Shown: positions 23,797 to 32,577, counted from the stretch's first letter. The stretch: DNA of 57,286 nt from DAOTXN01 sp034435435 (GCA_034435435.1 DAOTXN010000149.1:1-57286), one strand, 5' to 3'. The notes: generated by a model from the letters alone, not told the origin. A program made the numbers and translations.

Positions 23797-24474
23797 TCAT
23801 TCAAACGCTGCTGCGTAGGGAAATACCAAACTATCGTACTTTGCGCGCTCCAACATTCGTGCGTTCGCTTGCTCAAAGTGGCAATGCAGGTCTTCTAATA
23901 ACTGAATCTGAACTCGTGCAGGTTCAGCAGTGAACAAAGCCAGTAAAGTAGTGTATTGCCCTAATACAGCACATAAATGGGTTGCATCTTCGCTTTTAGT
24001 CTCAAAGCTGCTGGTGACAAACACCTGCTCAACCTGTTTTTGGATTTTGTCCAGCAATGGCCCGATCCATCTTTCGTCAAGTGATGTGAATTCCCCATAC
24101 AATCTCAGCGGCTTCCGGTCGCGGTGGGTAAACACTGCATAGCCCAGGACCCGGGCTGCCAGGCGTCGCCGGATGCTGACGCTATGCCCCTCGGTCACGG
24201 CCATGCGCCAGGCATCACTGCTGGGTTGAAAAGCGATGAGCCGCGCGACTGCCTCTCGTTCTTTTTGATAGTGGGAATACAATTCCTCAAACTGAGCCTG
24301 GTTGACCCAACCCCGGGCAAAATCTTCAACCAGATTGTTCAATTTGGTTCGTATTCGTTCTAGATATTCCCATCCTTCGTGAGATTTATCTTCCTCTGCA
24401 GCGTTTGACTGGGAAATTTGATCGAGATCTGAATGCTCAACCAACTGCCGTAACCGTCCCGTCCATTTGGCCAT
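23797..24474 (-). CDS. Uncharacterised helical protein
   Basis: 225 aa from ATG 24474, which has GGAG six bases upstream; ATG 24486 gives four more residues with a poorer site. No family recognised. The N-terminal ~100 residues are charged and helical (WEYLERIRTKLNNLVEDF, ELYSHYQKEREAVARLI), followed by a beta-rich middle (RRRLAARVLGYAVFTHRD, LRLYGEF) and a second helical part (QLLEDLHCHFEQANARMLE). No membrane segment or signal peptide. Base composition is lower in GC than the flanks. It lies between an inverted repeat and an integrase gene, so it may be acquired DNA. Confidence 0.6.
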   Translation of the reverse strand: MAKWTGRLRQLVEHSDLDQISQSNAAEEDKSHEGWEYLERIRTKLNNLVEDFARGWVNQAQFEELYSHYQKEREAVARLIAFQPSSDAWRMAVTEGHSVSIRRRLAARVLGYAVFTHRDRKPLRLYGEFTSLDERWIGPLLDKIQKQVEQVFVTSSFETKSEDATHLCAVLGQYTTLLALFTAEPARVQIQLLEDLHCHFEQANARMLERAKYDSLVFPYAAAFE

Positions 24475-24599
24475 AGAGGTCTCCATCAGTCGAGAAATAT
24501 AGATCGGTGACAGTATATCACAAAATCAATATCAAGTTTAGCACGAGATAGAAAATCCGGCATTACAGCTCGGTTACAAATAGGGAAACAGGACGGGGG

Positions 24600-24628
24600 T
24601 TGACTGAAATCATAAGTTAAATTACACT
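24600..24628 (+). promoter_or_regulatory. Sigma70-type promoter for the integrase gene
   Basis: TTGACT (24600-24605), exact 17-bp spacer, TACACT (24623-24628). A small inverted repeat ACCTAA/TTAGGT follows at 24640-24657, about 40 bp before the integrase start, and may be an operator. Confidence 0.65.
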
Positions 24629-24697
24629 GTATGAATGTTACCTAAGAAAAGTTAGGTTAAATACTATAGCCTTGCGAACGAAGAAAGGAGCCGAAAA

Positions 24698-25753
24698 ATG
24701 TCCCTCCCCCACCCCACTTTTCCCACGCTGGAAGAGGCTACTCTGCAATTCGTCGGCAGCATCACACGCTCGGCCCGCACCCAGGAAACCTACGCGCTGG
24801 GCCTGCAAACCTTGCAACACTTTCTCCAGGACAGCGATTATGCCGGCTGCGCGACCGGCGAGCGCCCCCCTACCCCATCCGCACTTTCGACCGCCGCCTT
24901 CCAGGACGACATTTTGTTACAATTCTGCCGCTGGCTGCTGGAGCGCGAGTACAGCCCCTCCACCATCAACACCTACCTATCCGCCGCCAAGCGCCTGCTG
25001 CGCCGCTTGTACGCGCTGGACCAGCTCGCGCCCACGTTTAACCTGAGCAAGGCGCTGGAGAAACTGCGCGAACTGACCCGCGACATCGAGCAGCGCGAGG
25101 CCAACCCGCCCAACCCGGACCGGCGCATCCCGCAAATCCTACTGTATTACGACGAAATGTCGCTGCCAGAAAGTGAGAAAAAACAATTGGAGCGACTGCG
25201 CATTTTGCGGGCGCGAGCCGCCGTGCACACCATCTATGCCTCGGCCGGGCGCGTGAGCGAGGTGGCCTCGCTGGACCGGGCCGACGTGCAAGACGGCGGT
25301 GTGCGCGAAGTCATGATCACCGGCAAGGGCAACCAAAAGCGGCTCATCTTTCTCACCGCCGAGGCCCAGCAAGCCATCCGCGCCTACACCCGCGCCCGCG
25401 CCGCCGACGGCCACAAGCCGCTGTTCATCTCGCACGGGCGGGACTATGGCGCGCGCCTCAGCCGGCAGACCCTCTGGCGCACGGTCAAAGAGGCCGTGCA
25501 GGCGTTGGGGCTGTACCAGGGCGTCTCGCCGCACGACTTTCGGCACTACCGCGCCACCCAACTGCTCAACGACGGGGCGCGCCTGGAAGACGTGCAGGAT
25601 ATTTTGGGCCACGCCCACATCGGCACCACGCGCCAGATTTACGCCCGCACCGACCGCCGCACCCTACGCGAAGTGTTCGACACCTTCACCCGCTCGCCGC
25701 AGGAGGCGCTGAAGGATTTGGAAGAGGAACAACGCAGATTCACTGATTCATAG
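24698..25753 (+). CDS. Tyrosine recombinase / integrase (XerC/D-like)
   Basis: 351 aa site-specific recombinase. An N-terminal SAM-like DNA-binding domain (about 10-115, with STINTYLSAAKRLLRRL) is followed by a catalytic domain with all expected residues: Arg185 in AGRVSEV, a lysine in GKGNQKR, His279-x-x-Arg282 in HDFRH, His305 in LGHAHIG and nucleophile Tyr315 in RQIYA. ATG has AAAGGAG upstream. Composition returns to high GC exactly here, unlike the AT-rich gene before it. It is an isolated integrase with no excisionase, relaxase or phage genes nearby. It could be a mobile-element integrase, a cassette-type recombinase, or an extra Xer protein. Confidence 0.9.
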   Translation: MSLPHPTFPTLEEATLQFVGSITRSARTQETYALGLQTLQHFLQDSDYAGCATGERPPTPSALSTAAFQDDILLQFCRWLLEREYSPSTINTYLSAAKRLLRRLYALDQLAPTFNLSKALEKLRELTRDIEQREANPPNPDRRIPQILLYYDEMSLPESEKKQLERLRILRARAAVHTIYASAGRVSEVASLDRADVQDGGVREVMITGKGNQKRLIFLTAEAQQAIRAYTRARAADGHKPLFISHGRDYGARLSRQTLWRTVKEAVQALGLYQGVSPHDFRHYRATQLLNDGARLEDVQDILGHAHIGTTRQIYARTDRRTLREVFDTFTRSPQEALKDLEEEQRRFTDS

Positions 25754-25779
25754 ATTCGCAAATTCGTGATCCCGACCGG

Positions 25780-25808
25780 TTGCCGCTCCTCCGGTTGTGT
25801 GTTAGAAT
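25780..25808 (+). promoter_or_regulatory. Promoter of the S41 protease genes
   Basis: TTGCCG (25780-25785), 17-bp spacer, TAGAAT (25803-25808) with a TG one base before the -10 box. Confidence 0.55.
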
Positions 25809-25821
25809 AGAGGCAGTAAGG

Positions 25822-25848
25822 TGCGACGCACCGTCGAGGTGCGTCGCA
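25822..25848. promoter_or_regulatory. Perfect 11-bp palindrome in the protease leader
   Basis: TGCGACGCACC and GGTGCGTCGCA with a GTCGA spacer, between the promoter and the GTG start. It would form a strong hairpin in the 5' leader or serve as an operator; it may also be a copy of a dispersed repeat. Confidence 0.65.
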
Positions 25849-25866
25849 ACTGTGTAGAGGGAACAC

Positions 25867-27063
25867 GTGAAACAGTCTGCCTTTTACTGGTTGTCTGCCC
25901 TGTTGATCGGAGTCGCGTTGGTCATCCTGGCCTTCGGTTCCGGCTTTGTGGTCGCCGCGCTGCAGGCCCAGTCTGCCATTCCGCTGCGTCAAGACGCCCC
26001 GCTGTCCGGCGGGCCTTTGCACATTTTTCAAGAGGCGTGGGACCTGATCGGGCGCGATTTTTACGGCGCGCTGCCGGCCAACGATGCGCGGGTCTACGGG
26101 GCCGTGCGCGGATTGCTAGGCACATTGAACGACCCCTACACCGTGTTCGTCGAGCCGACCCCGCACCAGTTGGAGCAGGACAATCTGCGCGGCAGCTACG
26201 GCGGCGTGGGCGTCACGCTGGAACGGGACGCCGCCGGGCAGGTCGTGATGACCCCCTTGCGCGACTCGCCCGCCGCCCAGGCCGGCATTCTTAAAGGCGA
26301 CGTGCTGCTGGCGGTGGACGGCGTTTCCATCACCCCCGAGATGGACCTCAGCGCCGACGTCGTCCCGCTCATCCGCGGCGAGGTGGGCAGCCGGGTCACA
26401 CTGAGCGTCCAACGCGCCGGCGAGACGCTGAGCTTTACGCTTACCCGTCAGGTCATCGAGGTGCCTTCGGTGGAGTGGCGGATGCTGGAACAGGCCCCTA
26501 CCCTGGGCTACGTCCACATCAGCTCTTTTACCGACCGGACCGCCGATGAGCTGCAGCAGGCGCTCGCCGAGCTGTTCGCCAACGACGCCGCCGGCCTGAT
26601 TCTCGACCTGCGCAATAACGGCGGCGGGTTGTTGCAATCCTCCATCGACGTGGCCGACCAATTCCTGGCCGAGGGTGTCATCCTATACGAAAATCGGCGC
26701 GGCAGTGACGAAAAACGGTATTCAGCCACCCTTGAGGGTCTGGCGCAGCGCATCCCGCTGGTCGTGCTGGTCAACCACGGCACGGCCAGCGCAGCCGAGA
26801 TCGTGGCAGGCGCCATTCAGGATCACCGGCGCGGCCAGCTCGTGGGCGAGACCACGTTCGGCAAAGGTTCGGTGCAACTGATCTTTGACCTGAGCGATGG
26901 CTCGTCGCTGCACGTCACCGCGGCGCGTTGGTACACGCCCAACCGTCACCAATTGGACGGCGCCGGTCTCACCCCCGACGTGATGGTGGAAGCAAATCAG
27001 GACGCCGAAAGCGACGTGCAGCTCGAGCGCGCCGTCACCCTTTTACAGAAAACAGGTTCGTGA
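25867..27063 (+). CDS. ctpA: S41-family C-terminal processing peptidase (first copy)
   Basis: 398 aa serine protease that trims or degrades extracytoplasmic proteins. One N-terminal membrane helix (LLIGVALVILAFGSGFVVAAL), a PDZ domain (about 95-175) and the S41 catalytic domain. Catalytic Ser308 in HGTASAAEIV and Lys333 in FGKGSVQ are present at the usual 25-residue spacing. GTG start with GAGGG six bases upstream. The C-terminal part (RWYTPNRHQLDGAGLTPDV) is intact. A second paralogue follows two bases after the stop. Confidence 0.92.
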   Translation: MKQSAFYWLSALLIGVALVILAFGSGFVVAALQAQSAIPLRQDAPLSGGPLHIFQEAWDLIGRDFYGALPANDARVYGAVRGLLGTLNDPYTVFVEPTPHQLEQDNLRGSYGGVGVTLERDAAGQVVMTPLRDSPAAQAGILKGDVLLAVDGVSITPEMDLSADVVPLIRGEVGSRVTLSVQRAGETLSFTLTRQVIEVPSVEWRMLEQAPTLGYVHISSFTDRTADELQQALAELFANDAAGLILDLRNNGGGLLQSSIDVADQFLAEGVILYENRRGSDEKRYSATLEGLAQRIPLVVLVNHGTASAAEIVAGAIQDHRRGQLVGETTFGKGSVQLIFDLSDGSSLHVTAARWYTPNRHQLDGAGLTPDVMVEANQDAESDVQLERAVTLLQKTGS

Positions 27064-27065
27064 GG

Positions 27066-28460
27066 ATGAAATTCACAATGAGCAATTGGAAAAACGTGAG
27101 CAAGATGGGTGTCATCATCGCATTGATGATGGCGATCGTGGCTGCGGCTTTTGTCCTGGGCTACCAGACCGGGACCAGAGTTGAAGAACGGCCGGGTCCG
27201 GCGGAAGCCGTCTCGTCGTCAAGCCCGACCGAGCCTACGGCGACGGCTGCGCCCCCTACCCTATCACCGACTCCACAAAATCCGACCGAAACAGAACGTC
27301 CCACACACACCATCACGCCGTCTCTTTCCCCCGCAGCCACACCCACTGCGCTGGTCTTGACTGCAGAGCCAACCCCGGAACCGCAGGCGACTCTGACCGA
27401 CGAGGAGGCGCTCCAGGTTCTACAGCAAGTCTGGAATCTGGTCGAGACCGAATTTTACGGCGAGTTACCCTCGCCCGAAGAACGCGCCTACGGGGCCATT
27501 CGCGGCATGCTCGAAACCCTCGACGACGATTATACCTCTTTCCTCGAACCCTCCATCGCCGAAATCAACCGAGCCGACGCATCGGGCGCTTTCGAGGGCA
27601 TTGGCGCGCTCGTGCGCATGAACGAGGAAGACATACTCGAGATCGTGCGGCCTTTTGAAGGCCAGCCGGCAGACAAGGCGGGGCTTTTGCCGGGCGACCG
27701 GGTGCTGGCGGTTGATGGACAATCCATCACGGGCTATGGCATTTACGAAGCTATCACGCTGATTCGCGGGCCAGAAGGCACCGAGGTGATCCTCACCATT
27801 CAACGCGGCGCTGAGACAGAGCCTTTCGACGTGACCATCGTGCGCGCCCGCATTGACATCCCCATCGTCGAAAGCGAAATGCTGCCGGGCAATATTGGCT
27901 ATGTCACGTTGTTCGACTTTAGCGCCCAGGCCACGTCTCAGTTGGAAGACGCCATACAGCAGCTGCTAGACCAGGGCGCGACGACGCTGATTCTCGACTT
28001 GCGCGGCAATCCGGGCGGTTTCCTGGACCAGGCCGTGCGCGTGGCCGATTTGTTCCTGGACGAAGGCGTGGTCCTGATCGAACGCTCTAGCGACGGTCAC
28101 GAGCGCGAGTTCACCTCAACTGACGAGGGCATCGCCGAGGACGTCCCGTTGGTGGTGCTGGTCAACAGCGGCAGCGCCAGTGCGTCGGAAATCGTGGCCG
28201 GCGCGATTCAAGACCGGGGTCGCGCGCCGCTCATCGGCGAGACCACGTTTGGCAAAGGATCGGTGCAGCTTCCTCACACACTGAGCGACGGCTCGGAACT
28301 GCGTGTGACCATCGCGCGCTGGTTCACGCCCAACGACCGCGCCATTCACGGAGCGGGCTTGATACCCGACATTGAGGTTGCGCTAACTCCCGAAGACGCC
28401 CAGGCCGAGCGCGACCCTCAATTGGAACGCGCCATCGAGTATCTGACGACAGGGCAATGA
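27066..28460 (+). CDS. ctpA: S41-family C-terminal processing peptidase (second copy)
   Basis: 464 aa from ATG 27066; the frame stays open further upstream, but that part overlaps the first protease gene. A membrane helix (MGVIIALMMAIVAAAFVLG) is followed by a Pro/Thr/Ser-rich linker of about 80 residues, a PDZ domain and the catalytic domain. Ser372 in SGSASASEIV and Lys397 in FGKGSVQ. The linker, absent from the first copy, may span the cell wall. It shares clear similarity with the upstream gene throughout PDZ and catalytic domains, so this is a tandem duplication that has diverged. ATG 27078 is an alternative start. Confidence 0.92.
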   Translation: MKFTMSNWKNVSKMGVIIALMMAIVAAAFVLGYQTGTRVEERPGPAEAVSSSSPTEPTATAAPPTLSPTPQNPTETERPTHTITPSLSPAATPTALVLTAEPTPEPQATLTDEEALQVLQQVWNLVETEFYGELPSPEERAYGAIRGMLETLDDDYTSFLEPSIAEINRADASGAFEGIGALVRMNEEDILEIVRPFEGQPADKAGLLPGDRVLAVDGQSITGYGIYEAITLIRGPEGTEVILTIQRGAETEPFDVTIVRARIDIPIVESEMLPGNIGYVTLFDFSAQATSQLEDAIQQLLDQGATTLILDLRGNPGGFLDQAVRVADLFLDEGVVLIERSSDGHEREFTSTDEGIAEDVPLVVLVNSGSASASEIVAGAIQDRGRAPLIGETTFGKGSVQLPHTLSDGSELRVTIARWFTPNDRAIHGAGLIPDIEVALTPEDAQAERDPQLERAIEYLTTGQ

Positions 28461-28464
28461 TAGA

Positions 28465-28929
28465 ATGACAGAGCCGGTCAAGGTCATAGCGACCAATCGC
28501 AAAGCCGGGCACGATTACCAGATTGAAGATCGCTTTGAGGCAGGCCTGGTTCTCCAGGGAACCGAAATCAAGTCGGTGCGGGCCGGCAGTGTGAACTTGC
28601 GCGACGGTTATGTCACGTCCCGCGAGGGCGAGTTGTGGCTGGTCAACGTGCACATTGCCGCCTATGGGCCGGCCGGCCGGCATGGACACGATCCGTTGCG
28701 CCCGCGCAAGCTGTTGATGCACCGGCGCGAGATCAACCGTCTCCTGGGACAGGTGCAAGAAAAAGGATACACGATTGTGCCGCTCCGATTGTACTTGAAA
28801 CGCGGACGGGCCAAAGTAGAAATCGCGTTGGTGCGCGGCAAACGCCAATTCGACAAACGCGCCGCCATTGCCAAGCGCGAGTCGGACCGGCAGATCGAGC
28901 GCACACTCAAAGAGCAGACGCGCTGGTAA
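28465..28929 (+). CDS. smpB: SsrA (tmRNA)-binding protein SmpB
   Basis: 154 aa, the standard length. Needed for trans-translation, bringing tmRNA to stalled ribosomes. Characteristic stretches: DYQIEDRFEAGLVLQGTEIK, LRDGYV, LLMHRREI and the basic C-terminal tail (KLAKREsDR-type, here IAKRESDRQIERTLKEQ). It begins four bases after the second protease stop. No tmRNA gene was recognised in this window. Confidence 0.96.
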   Translation: MTEPVKVIATNRKAGHDYQIEDRFEAGLVLQGTEIKSVRAGSVNLRDGYVTSREGELWLVNVHIAAYGPAGRHGHDPLRPRKLLMHRREINRLLGQVQEKGYTIVPLRLYLKRGRAKVEIALVRGKRQFDKRAAIAKRESDRQIERTLKEQTRW

Positions 28930-28944
28930 TCTCCTCGCTCCCTC

Positions 28945-28968
28945 TACGGCGGCAAAGCTATCGCCGTA
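28945..28968. terminator. Hairpin between convergent smpB and kinase-like genes
   Basis: TACGGCG (28945-28951) / CGCCGTA (28962-28968), perfect 7-bp arms, reaching into the last codons of the minus-strand gene. There is no T-run, so termination is uncertain. Confidence 0.35.
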
Positions 28969-29902
28969 TCTTGTCCGGTAAAATATAAGGGTATTCTTGA
29001 CCGACCAGCCGGCGCAACCATCGATCCACTTTTCTAGCGGCCAGATAAAACCGCCAAATAATGGCGTCCTCCCGATAGTATCTTTGCACCTCCTCGACAG
29101 TGAGCGGCGCACAGTCAACGCCTTGTTCAGCCAAAACCTGATTCGCCACATCAACCAGAGGAGGCGCCAGCTCAGGACGCTGCTCCTTGTAAAAATTCGC
29201 TACCAGATCCATCGCCACGCGCCGAAAATCGTAATAGCGCGTCATCACTTCCTCCAAGAACAGCCGCCGTATCACCCAGACCAGAAACGACGGCGCGCTG
29301 CGCAAAAACAACTCTGGGTTCAGTCGCTCGACGCCGTTCACGCGCATCAACGGCGTGCTGGTGTCCAGGTATACCAGGCGTGGCTCGCCGTCCAGGTTTT
29401 CGGGGTCTTGAGCGGCCCAGTTGGAAATTTGAGCGTCCAATCCCATCTCCAGAATTCCCTGTTGCTCTCGATTGAACGTAAAAACCCGCGCCGCTGCTTT
29501 CAGCGCGGCGCAGGCCAGGCGCATCGTCTGTTCCTGTGAGAGTCGCTGGATCATCTTGTGACCGATAGCGCCGGAATCGAATTTTTCCTGAACGATGTAT
29601 AGCACGACCCGCCCTTTGTCATTGGTGAACCAACACACCTCACTGGCGGCCACGCGCAATCCGGCCTTTTGTTCCAGCGCGGCCACGTATTCCGCATACA
29701 AGGCCGCATAAGCCTCGGCCTCCGGCTCATCTTGGAACATCGGCAGACGCTTAAAAGCCAACCCGGCGACGCGGCCGGCTTCGATTTCCAACACTGTGCT
29801 GATTTCCCCATACCCTAACACCCTGGCGGGGATGGCGCTTTGGTCGGGATGACGCGGGTTCAGCCCATCCTCGAATTTTCGGAGCAAGTCCATATCTATC
29901 AT
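28958..29902 (-). CDS. Kinase-fold protein of unknown substrate
   Basis: 314 aa, no membrane segment. The layout suggests a protein-kinase or aminoglycoside-phosphotransferase fold: a glycine loop GYGEISTVLEI (about 30-40), a candidate ATP lysine in LAFKRLP, a hinge VLYIVQEKFD, a catalytic-loop-like Asp-x4-Asn (DAQISN in EMGLDAQISNWA) and a metal Asp in VYLDTSTPL. The C-terminal ~110 residues are helical. I think this matches a domain-of-unknown-function family but cannot name it safely. Its ATG overlaps the stop of the class III aminotransferase (ATGA), so the two are co-translated. It may phosphorylate a small amine or sugar acted on by that enzyme. Confidence 0.55.
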   Translation of the reverse strand: MIDMDLLRKFEDGLNPRHPDQSAIPARVLGYGEISTVLEIEAGRVAGLAFKRLPMFQDEPEAEAYAALYAEYVAALEQKAGLRVAASEVCWFTNDKGRVVLYIVQEKFDSGAIGHKMIQRLSQEQTMRLACAALKAAARVFTFNREQQGILEMGLDAQISNWAAQDPENLDGEPRLVYLDTSTPLMRVNGVERLNPELFLRSAPSFLVWVIRRLFLEEVMTRYYDFRRVAMDLVANFYKEQRPELAPPLVDVANQVLAEQGVDCAPLTVEEVQRYYREDAIIWRFYLAARKVDRWLRRLVGQEYPYILPDKIRR

Positions 29903-31140
29903 AGCAGCCTCCCTACACCTTCCAGGGCCGCGTCAACGCGCTGCAAGATCTCCTCGGCCAATTCCCGATCAATGATCAAGGGCGGCAACAACTGCACCAC
30001 ACGCGGGTCATTATAGGCGTATACGGCGAGCAAGCCATTGTCGTAAGCCGTTTTGGAAAAGAGCGGCCCACAGCGCGCATCCACCAATTCGATTCCCATC
30101 ATCAACCCCAGTTGCCTCAAACGCACGAGGACCTGCGGGTATTTTCGCCGCATGTCCTCAAAACCCGCCGAGAACGCACTGGATATTTCAGAGACGTGCG
30201 CTAAAAACGCTGGGTCAGATGATAGCTCCAGAACCTTCAGCGCCACCTGGCAACCTAGCTCGGCCCCGCCAAACGTGGAAATATGGATAAAGGGGTCGGG
30301 ATGAAACACGCGCTCATATTTAGAGCGAAAACAGGTGGCGCTCATCGGATATATGCCCCCTGATAATCCCTTTCCGATGACCATCATATCCGGCGTGATA
30401 CCAAAGTGCTGAAACGCCCACAGTTGGCCCGTTCGCCCCAGCCCGGTCTGCACTTCGTCCAATATCAGAACGATCTCCCGCTGGTTGCACAGTTCTCTTA
30501 CGCCCGGTAGATAGGTCGGGGCAGGAATCGGCATCCCAGACGTAGCGGGAACAGTTTCCAGGATGACGGCGGCAGTGTCGTCGTCCAGTGCGGCTTCCAG
30601 AGCCGCGAGGTCGTTAAAAGGAACCTGCACAAAACCCGGCGCCGGCGGACCGAACGGGGCGCGATACTTTTCGTCGCCCGCGGCGAGCGCCAGACCGGTG
30701 TGGCCGTGGTAGCCCCCGCAGGCCGAAATGACTTTGACCCTGCCCGTAAAGCCACGCGCCACCTTGATCGCCAGATCAATGGCTTCGCCTCCCCCCACCC
30801 CGAACACGGTGTAAGCGTCTCCCCAACTCAATTCGGCCAGTCTTTGGGCCAACGTCGCCCGTTGCTCACTGATCAGGTGATGGTTGCCGATGTCCAGGCT
30901 GGTCAAAGCCGACGCCAGGGTTTCGACGATGGTCGGGTGCCTGTGCCCTAAATTGAAAACGCCGCCGTTGCAGTGGCAGTCAATGAGTCGTTTTTTCCCG
31001 TCTATATCCCATAGAAACGGTCCTTCTCGCCGGCCCAGTACAAAATCAATCCCCACTGACTCAAAGAAGGCCACCTTGCCGGAGGAAACGTAACGCGCAT
31101 AACGATAGATCATGTGTGCCTTGTCGGTTGTCTCGTTCAT
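29899..31140 (-). CDS. Class III PLP-dependent aminotransferase
   Basis: 413 aa from ATG 31140, preceded by AAAGGAAAG; the promoter found at 31199-31227 lies inside the longer open frame and supports this start. Fold-type I omega-aminotransferase: GGGEAIDLAIKVAR (phosphate-binding), SACGGYHGHTG, LILDEVQTGLGRTG (PLP Asp) and Lys257 in VIGKGLSGG (Schiff base). It moves an amino group between an omega-amine or diamine (ornithine, 4-aminobutyrate, diaminobutyrate or similar) and a keto acid. The N-terminal FFESVGIDFVLGRREGPFLWDIDG is standard. Coupled to the kinase-like gene. Substrate cannot be told from the sequence. Confidence 0.88.
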   Translation of the reverse strand: MNETTDKAHMIYRYARYVSSGKVAFFESVGIDFVLGRREGPFLWDIDGKKRLIDCHCNGGVFNLGHRHPTIVETLASALTSLDIGNHHLISEQRATLAQRLAELSWGDAYTVFGVGGGEAIDLAIKVARGFTGRVKVISACGGYHGHTGLALAAGDEKYRAPFGPPAPGFVQVPFNDLAALEAALDDDTAAVILETVPATSGMPIPAPTYLPGVRELCNQREIVLILDEVQTGLGRTGQLWAFQHFGITPDMMVIGKGLSGGIYPMSATCFRSKYERVFHPDPFIHISTFGGAELGCQVALKVLELSSDPAFLAHVSEISSAFSAGFEDMRRKYPQVLVRLRQLGLMMGIELVDARCGPLFSKTAYDNGLLAVYAYNDPRVVQLLPPLIIDRELAEEILQRVDAALEGVGRLL

Positions 31141-31198
31141 AGCTTTCCTTTCTTGGCTGTAATCACCCAACGAATCAGAATTCTGAAACAACGACTCC

Positions 31199-31227
31199 AT
31201 TATACAAGCAGAAGCCCCGCCATACAA
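31199..31227 (-). promoter_or_regulatory. Promoter of the aminotransferase/kinase-like operon
   Basis: On the minus strand TTGTAT (31227-31222), 17-bp spacer, TATAAT (31204-31199). Leader of about 50 nt to ATG 31140. Confidence 0.6.
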
Positions 31228-31384
31228 AACCCGAACGGTCATTCTTTCTACCTCCTTCAAACTCGCGCCATCCTGTCGCCAGACGAATAATCTAATGCAA
31301 TTTTAATGTTTCTCTTATGTTCATCTGACGCGGGGCGGTTAAAAAAGGACCGGCAGTTAGTAGCATAGGAGATGCAGGGACAAA

Positions 31385-32536
31385 ATGATGCGTGCAAACT
31401 GGCGGCTTGTCTTGGTGTTTTTGTTTCTGCTGACCTCGTGTCGCGTACTCGATCACACGCCATCTACTCCTAGTCCGTCGCCAACGGCTATCCTGACCAC
31501 GCCATCTCTACCTGCGCCATCTGGGTCTCTACTCTCGCTGCAAGACGAGGTCGTGCGCGTCTATGATGCGGCCGGAAGCGGCGTGGTCCATATTACCAGT
31601 CGTAGCTACGTTTATGATTTTTTCTTCAACCCGGTGCCGCAGGAAGGCACTGGGTCGGGTTTTGTCTACGATACCGAGGGGCACATTGTCACCAACTATC
31701 ACGTCATCGAAGGGGCTGAAGAGCTATACATCAAGCTGCCCGACGAAGTTGAGGTTCCGGCCCGGGTCGTCGGCGCGGACCCCTCCAACGATCTGGCCGT
31801 GCTTCAAATAGACACAACGGGCAGTCCGTTGACTCCTATCCCCATGGGTGAATCAGACAGCCTGCGCGTGGGGCAATTTGTGGTAGCCATCGGCAATCCC
31901 TTTGGTCTGGAACGCACGCTGACGGTGGGGGTGATCAGCGCGCTGGGGCGGGTCATCGAAAGCCCCGACAACCGCTTCATCGGCGAGATCATCCAGACCG
32001 ACGCGGCGATCAACCCTGGCAATTCAGGCGGGCCTCTGCTCGACTTGAACGGACGGGTCATCGGCGTCAACACGGCCATCTTGAGCCAGGCCTCAACCGG
32101 CATCGGCTTTGCGGTGCCGGTGAACACCGTGCGCAGAGTCGTGCCGGAGCTTATCGCCCAAGGCCGTTACCCCCATCCGTGGCTGGGATCGAGCCTGCTC
32201 AGTCTGACGCCTCGCTGGGTGGACATACTGCGTCAAGCCGGTATGGACATGTCGGTGGATTACGGTATGCTGGTCGTTGATGTGGCAGAAGGCTCGTCGG
32301 CAGAGAGGGCCGGGCTGCGCGCCGGCAGCCAGTTGGTGCGTGTGGGCCGGCAGATTCTCCCAGTAGGCGGCGACATCATCGTCGCCGTGAACGATCATCC
32401 GGTTAAAGATCAGCGCGACCTTACTGTCTATCTGGAAACACAGACCCGCGTGGGCGACACGGTCGAACTGACCATTATCCGCGCCGGACAGGAACAACGC
32501 CTGACGCTGGAGCTGGATGAGCGCCCGGACAATTAG
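31385..32536 (+). CDS. HtrA/DegP-type serine protease, lipoprotein
   Basis: 383 aa. The N-terminal signal ends in lipobox LLTSC, so it is probably a membrane-anchored extracytoplasmic lipoprotein; a Ser/Pro/Thr linker follows. The trypsin-like domain carries His in TNYHVIEGAEE, Asp in SNDLAVLQID and Ser in NPGNSGGPLLD, plus the LGRVIESPDN loop. One C-terminal PDZ domain (VDVAEGSSAERAGLRAGSQL). A quality-control protease for exported proteins. ATG at 31385 is followed at once by a second ATG. It precedes the GldA-type transporter by about 75 bp, with a repeat between. Confidence 0.92.
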   Translation: MMRANWRLVLVFLFLLTSCRVLDHTPSTPSPSPTAILTTPSLPAPSGSLLSLQDEVVRVYDAAGSGVVHITSRSYVYDFFFNPVPQEGTGSGFVYDTEGHIVTNYHVIEGAEELYIKLPDEVEVPARVVGADPSNDLAVLQIDTTGSPLTPIPMGESDSLRVGQFVVAIGNPFGLERTLTVGVISALGRVIESPDNRFIGEIIQTDAAINPGNSGGPLLDLNGRVIGVNTAILSQASTGIGFAVPVNTVRRVVPELIAQGRYPHPWLGSSLLSLTPRWVDILRQAGMDMSVDYGMLVVDVAEGSSAERAGLRAGSQLVRVGRQILPVGGDIIVAVNDHPVKDQRDLTVYLETQTRVGDTVELTIIRAGQEQRLTLELDERPDN

Positions 32537-32551
32537 CACTGAACAAAGATT

Positions 32552-32577
32552 TGAACCACAGGTTACACGGATGGAAA
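32552..32577. repeat. ACACGGATT-type intergenic repeat, short copy
   Basis: GAACCACAGGTTACACGGAT in the gap before the ABC ATPase. Same family as 4026-4105 and 54025-54113, but a half copy without its inverted partner. Confidence 0.55.

Noticed and set aside
26928..27065. N-terminal extension of the second S41 protease
   Set aside because: Lies in another frame over the end of the first protease; the membrane helix starts just after 27066.
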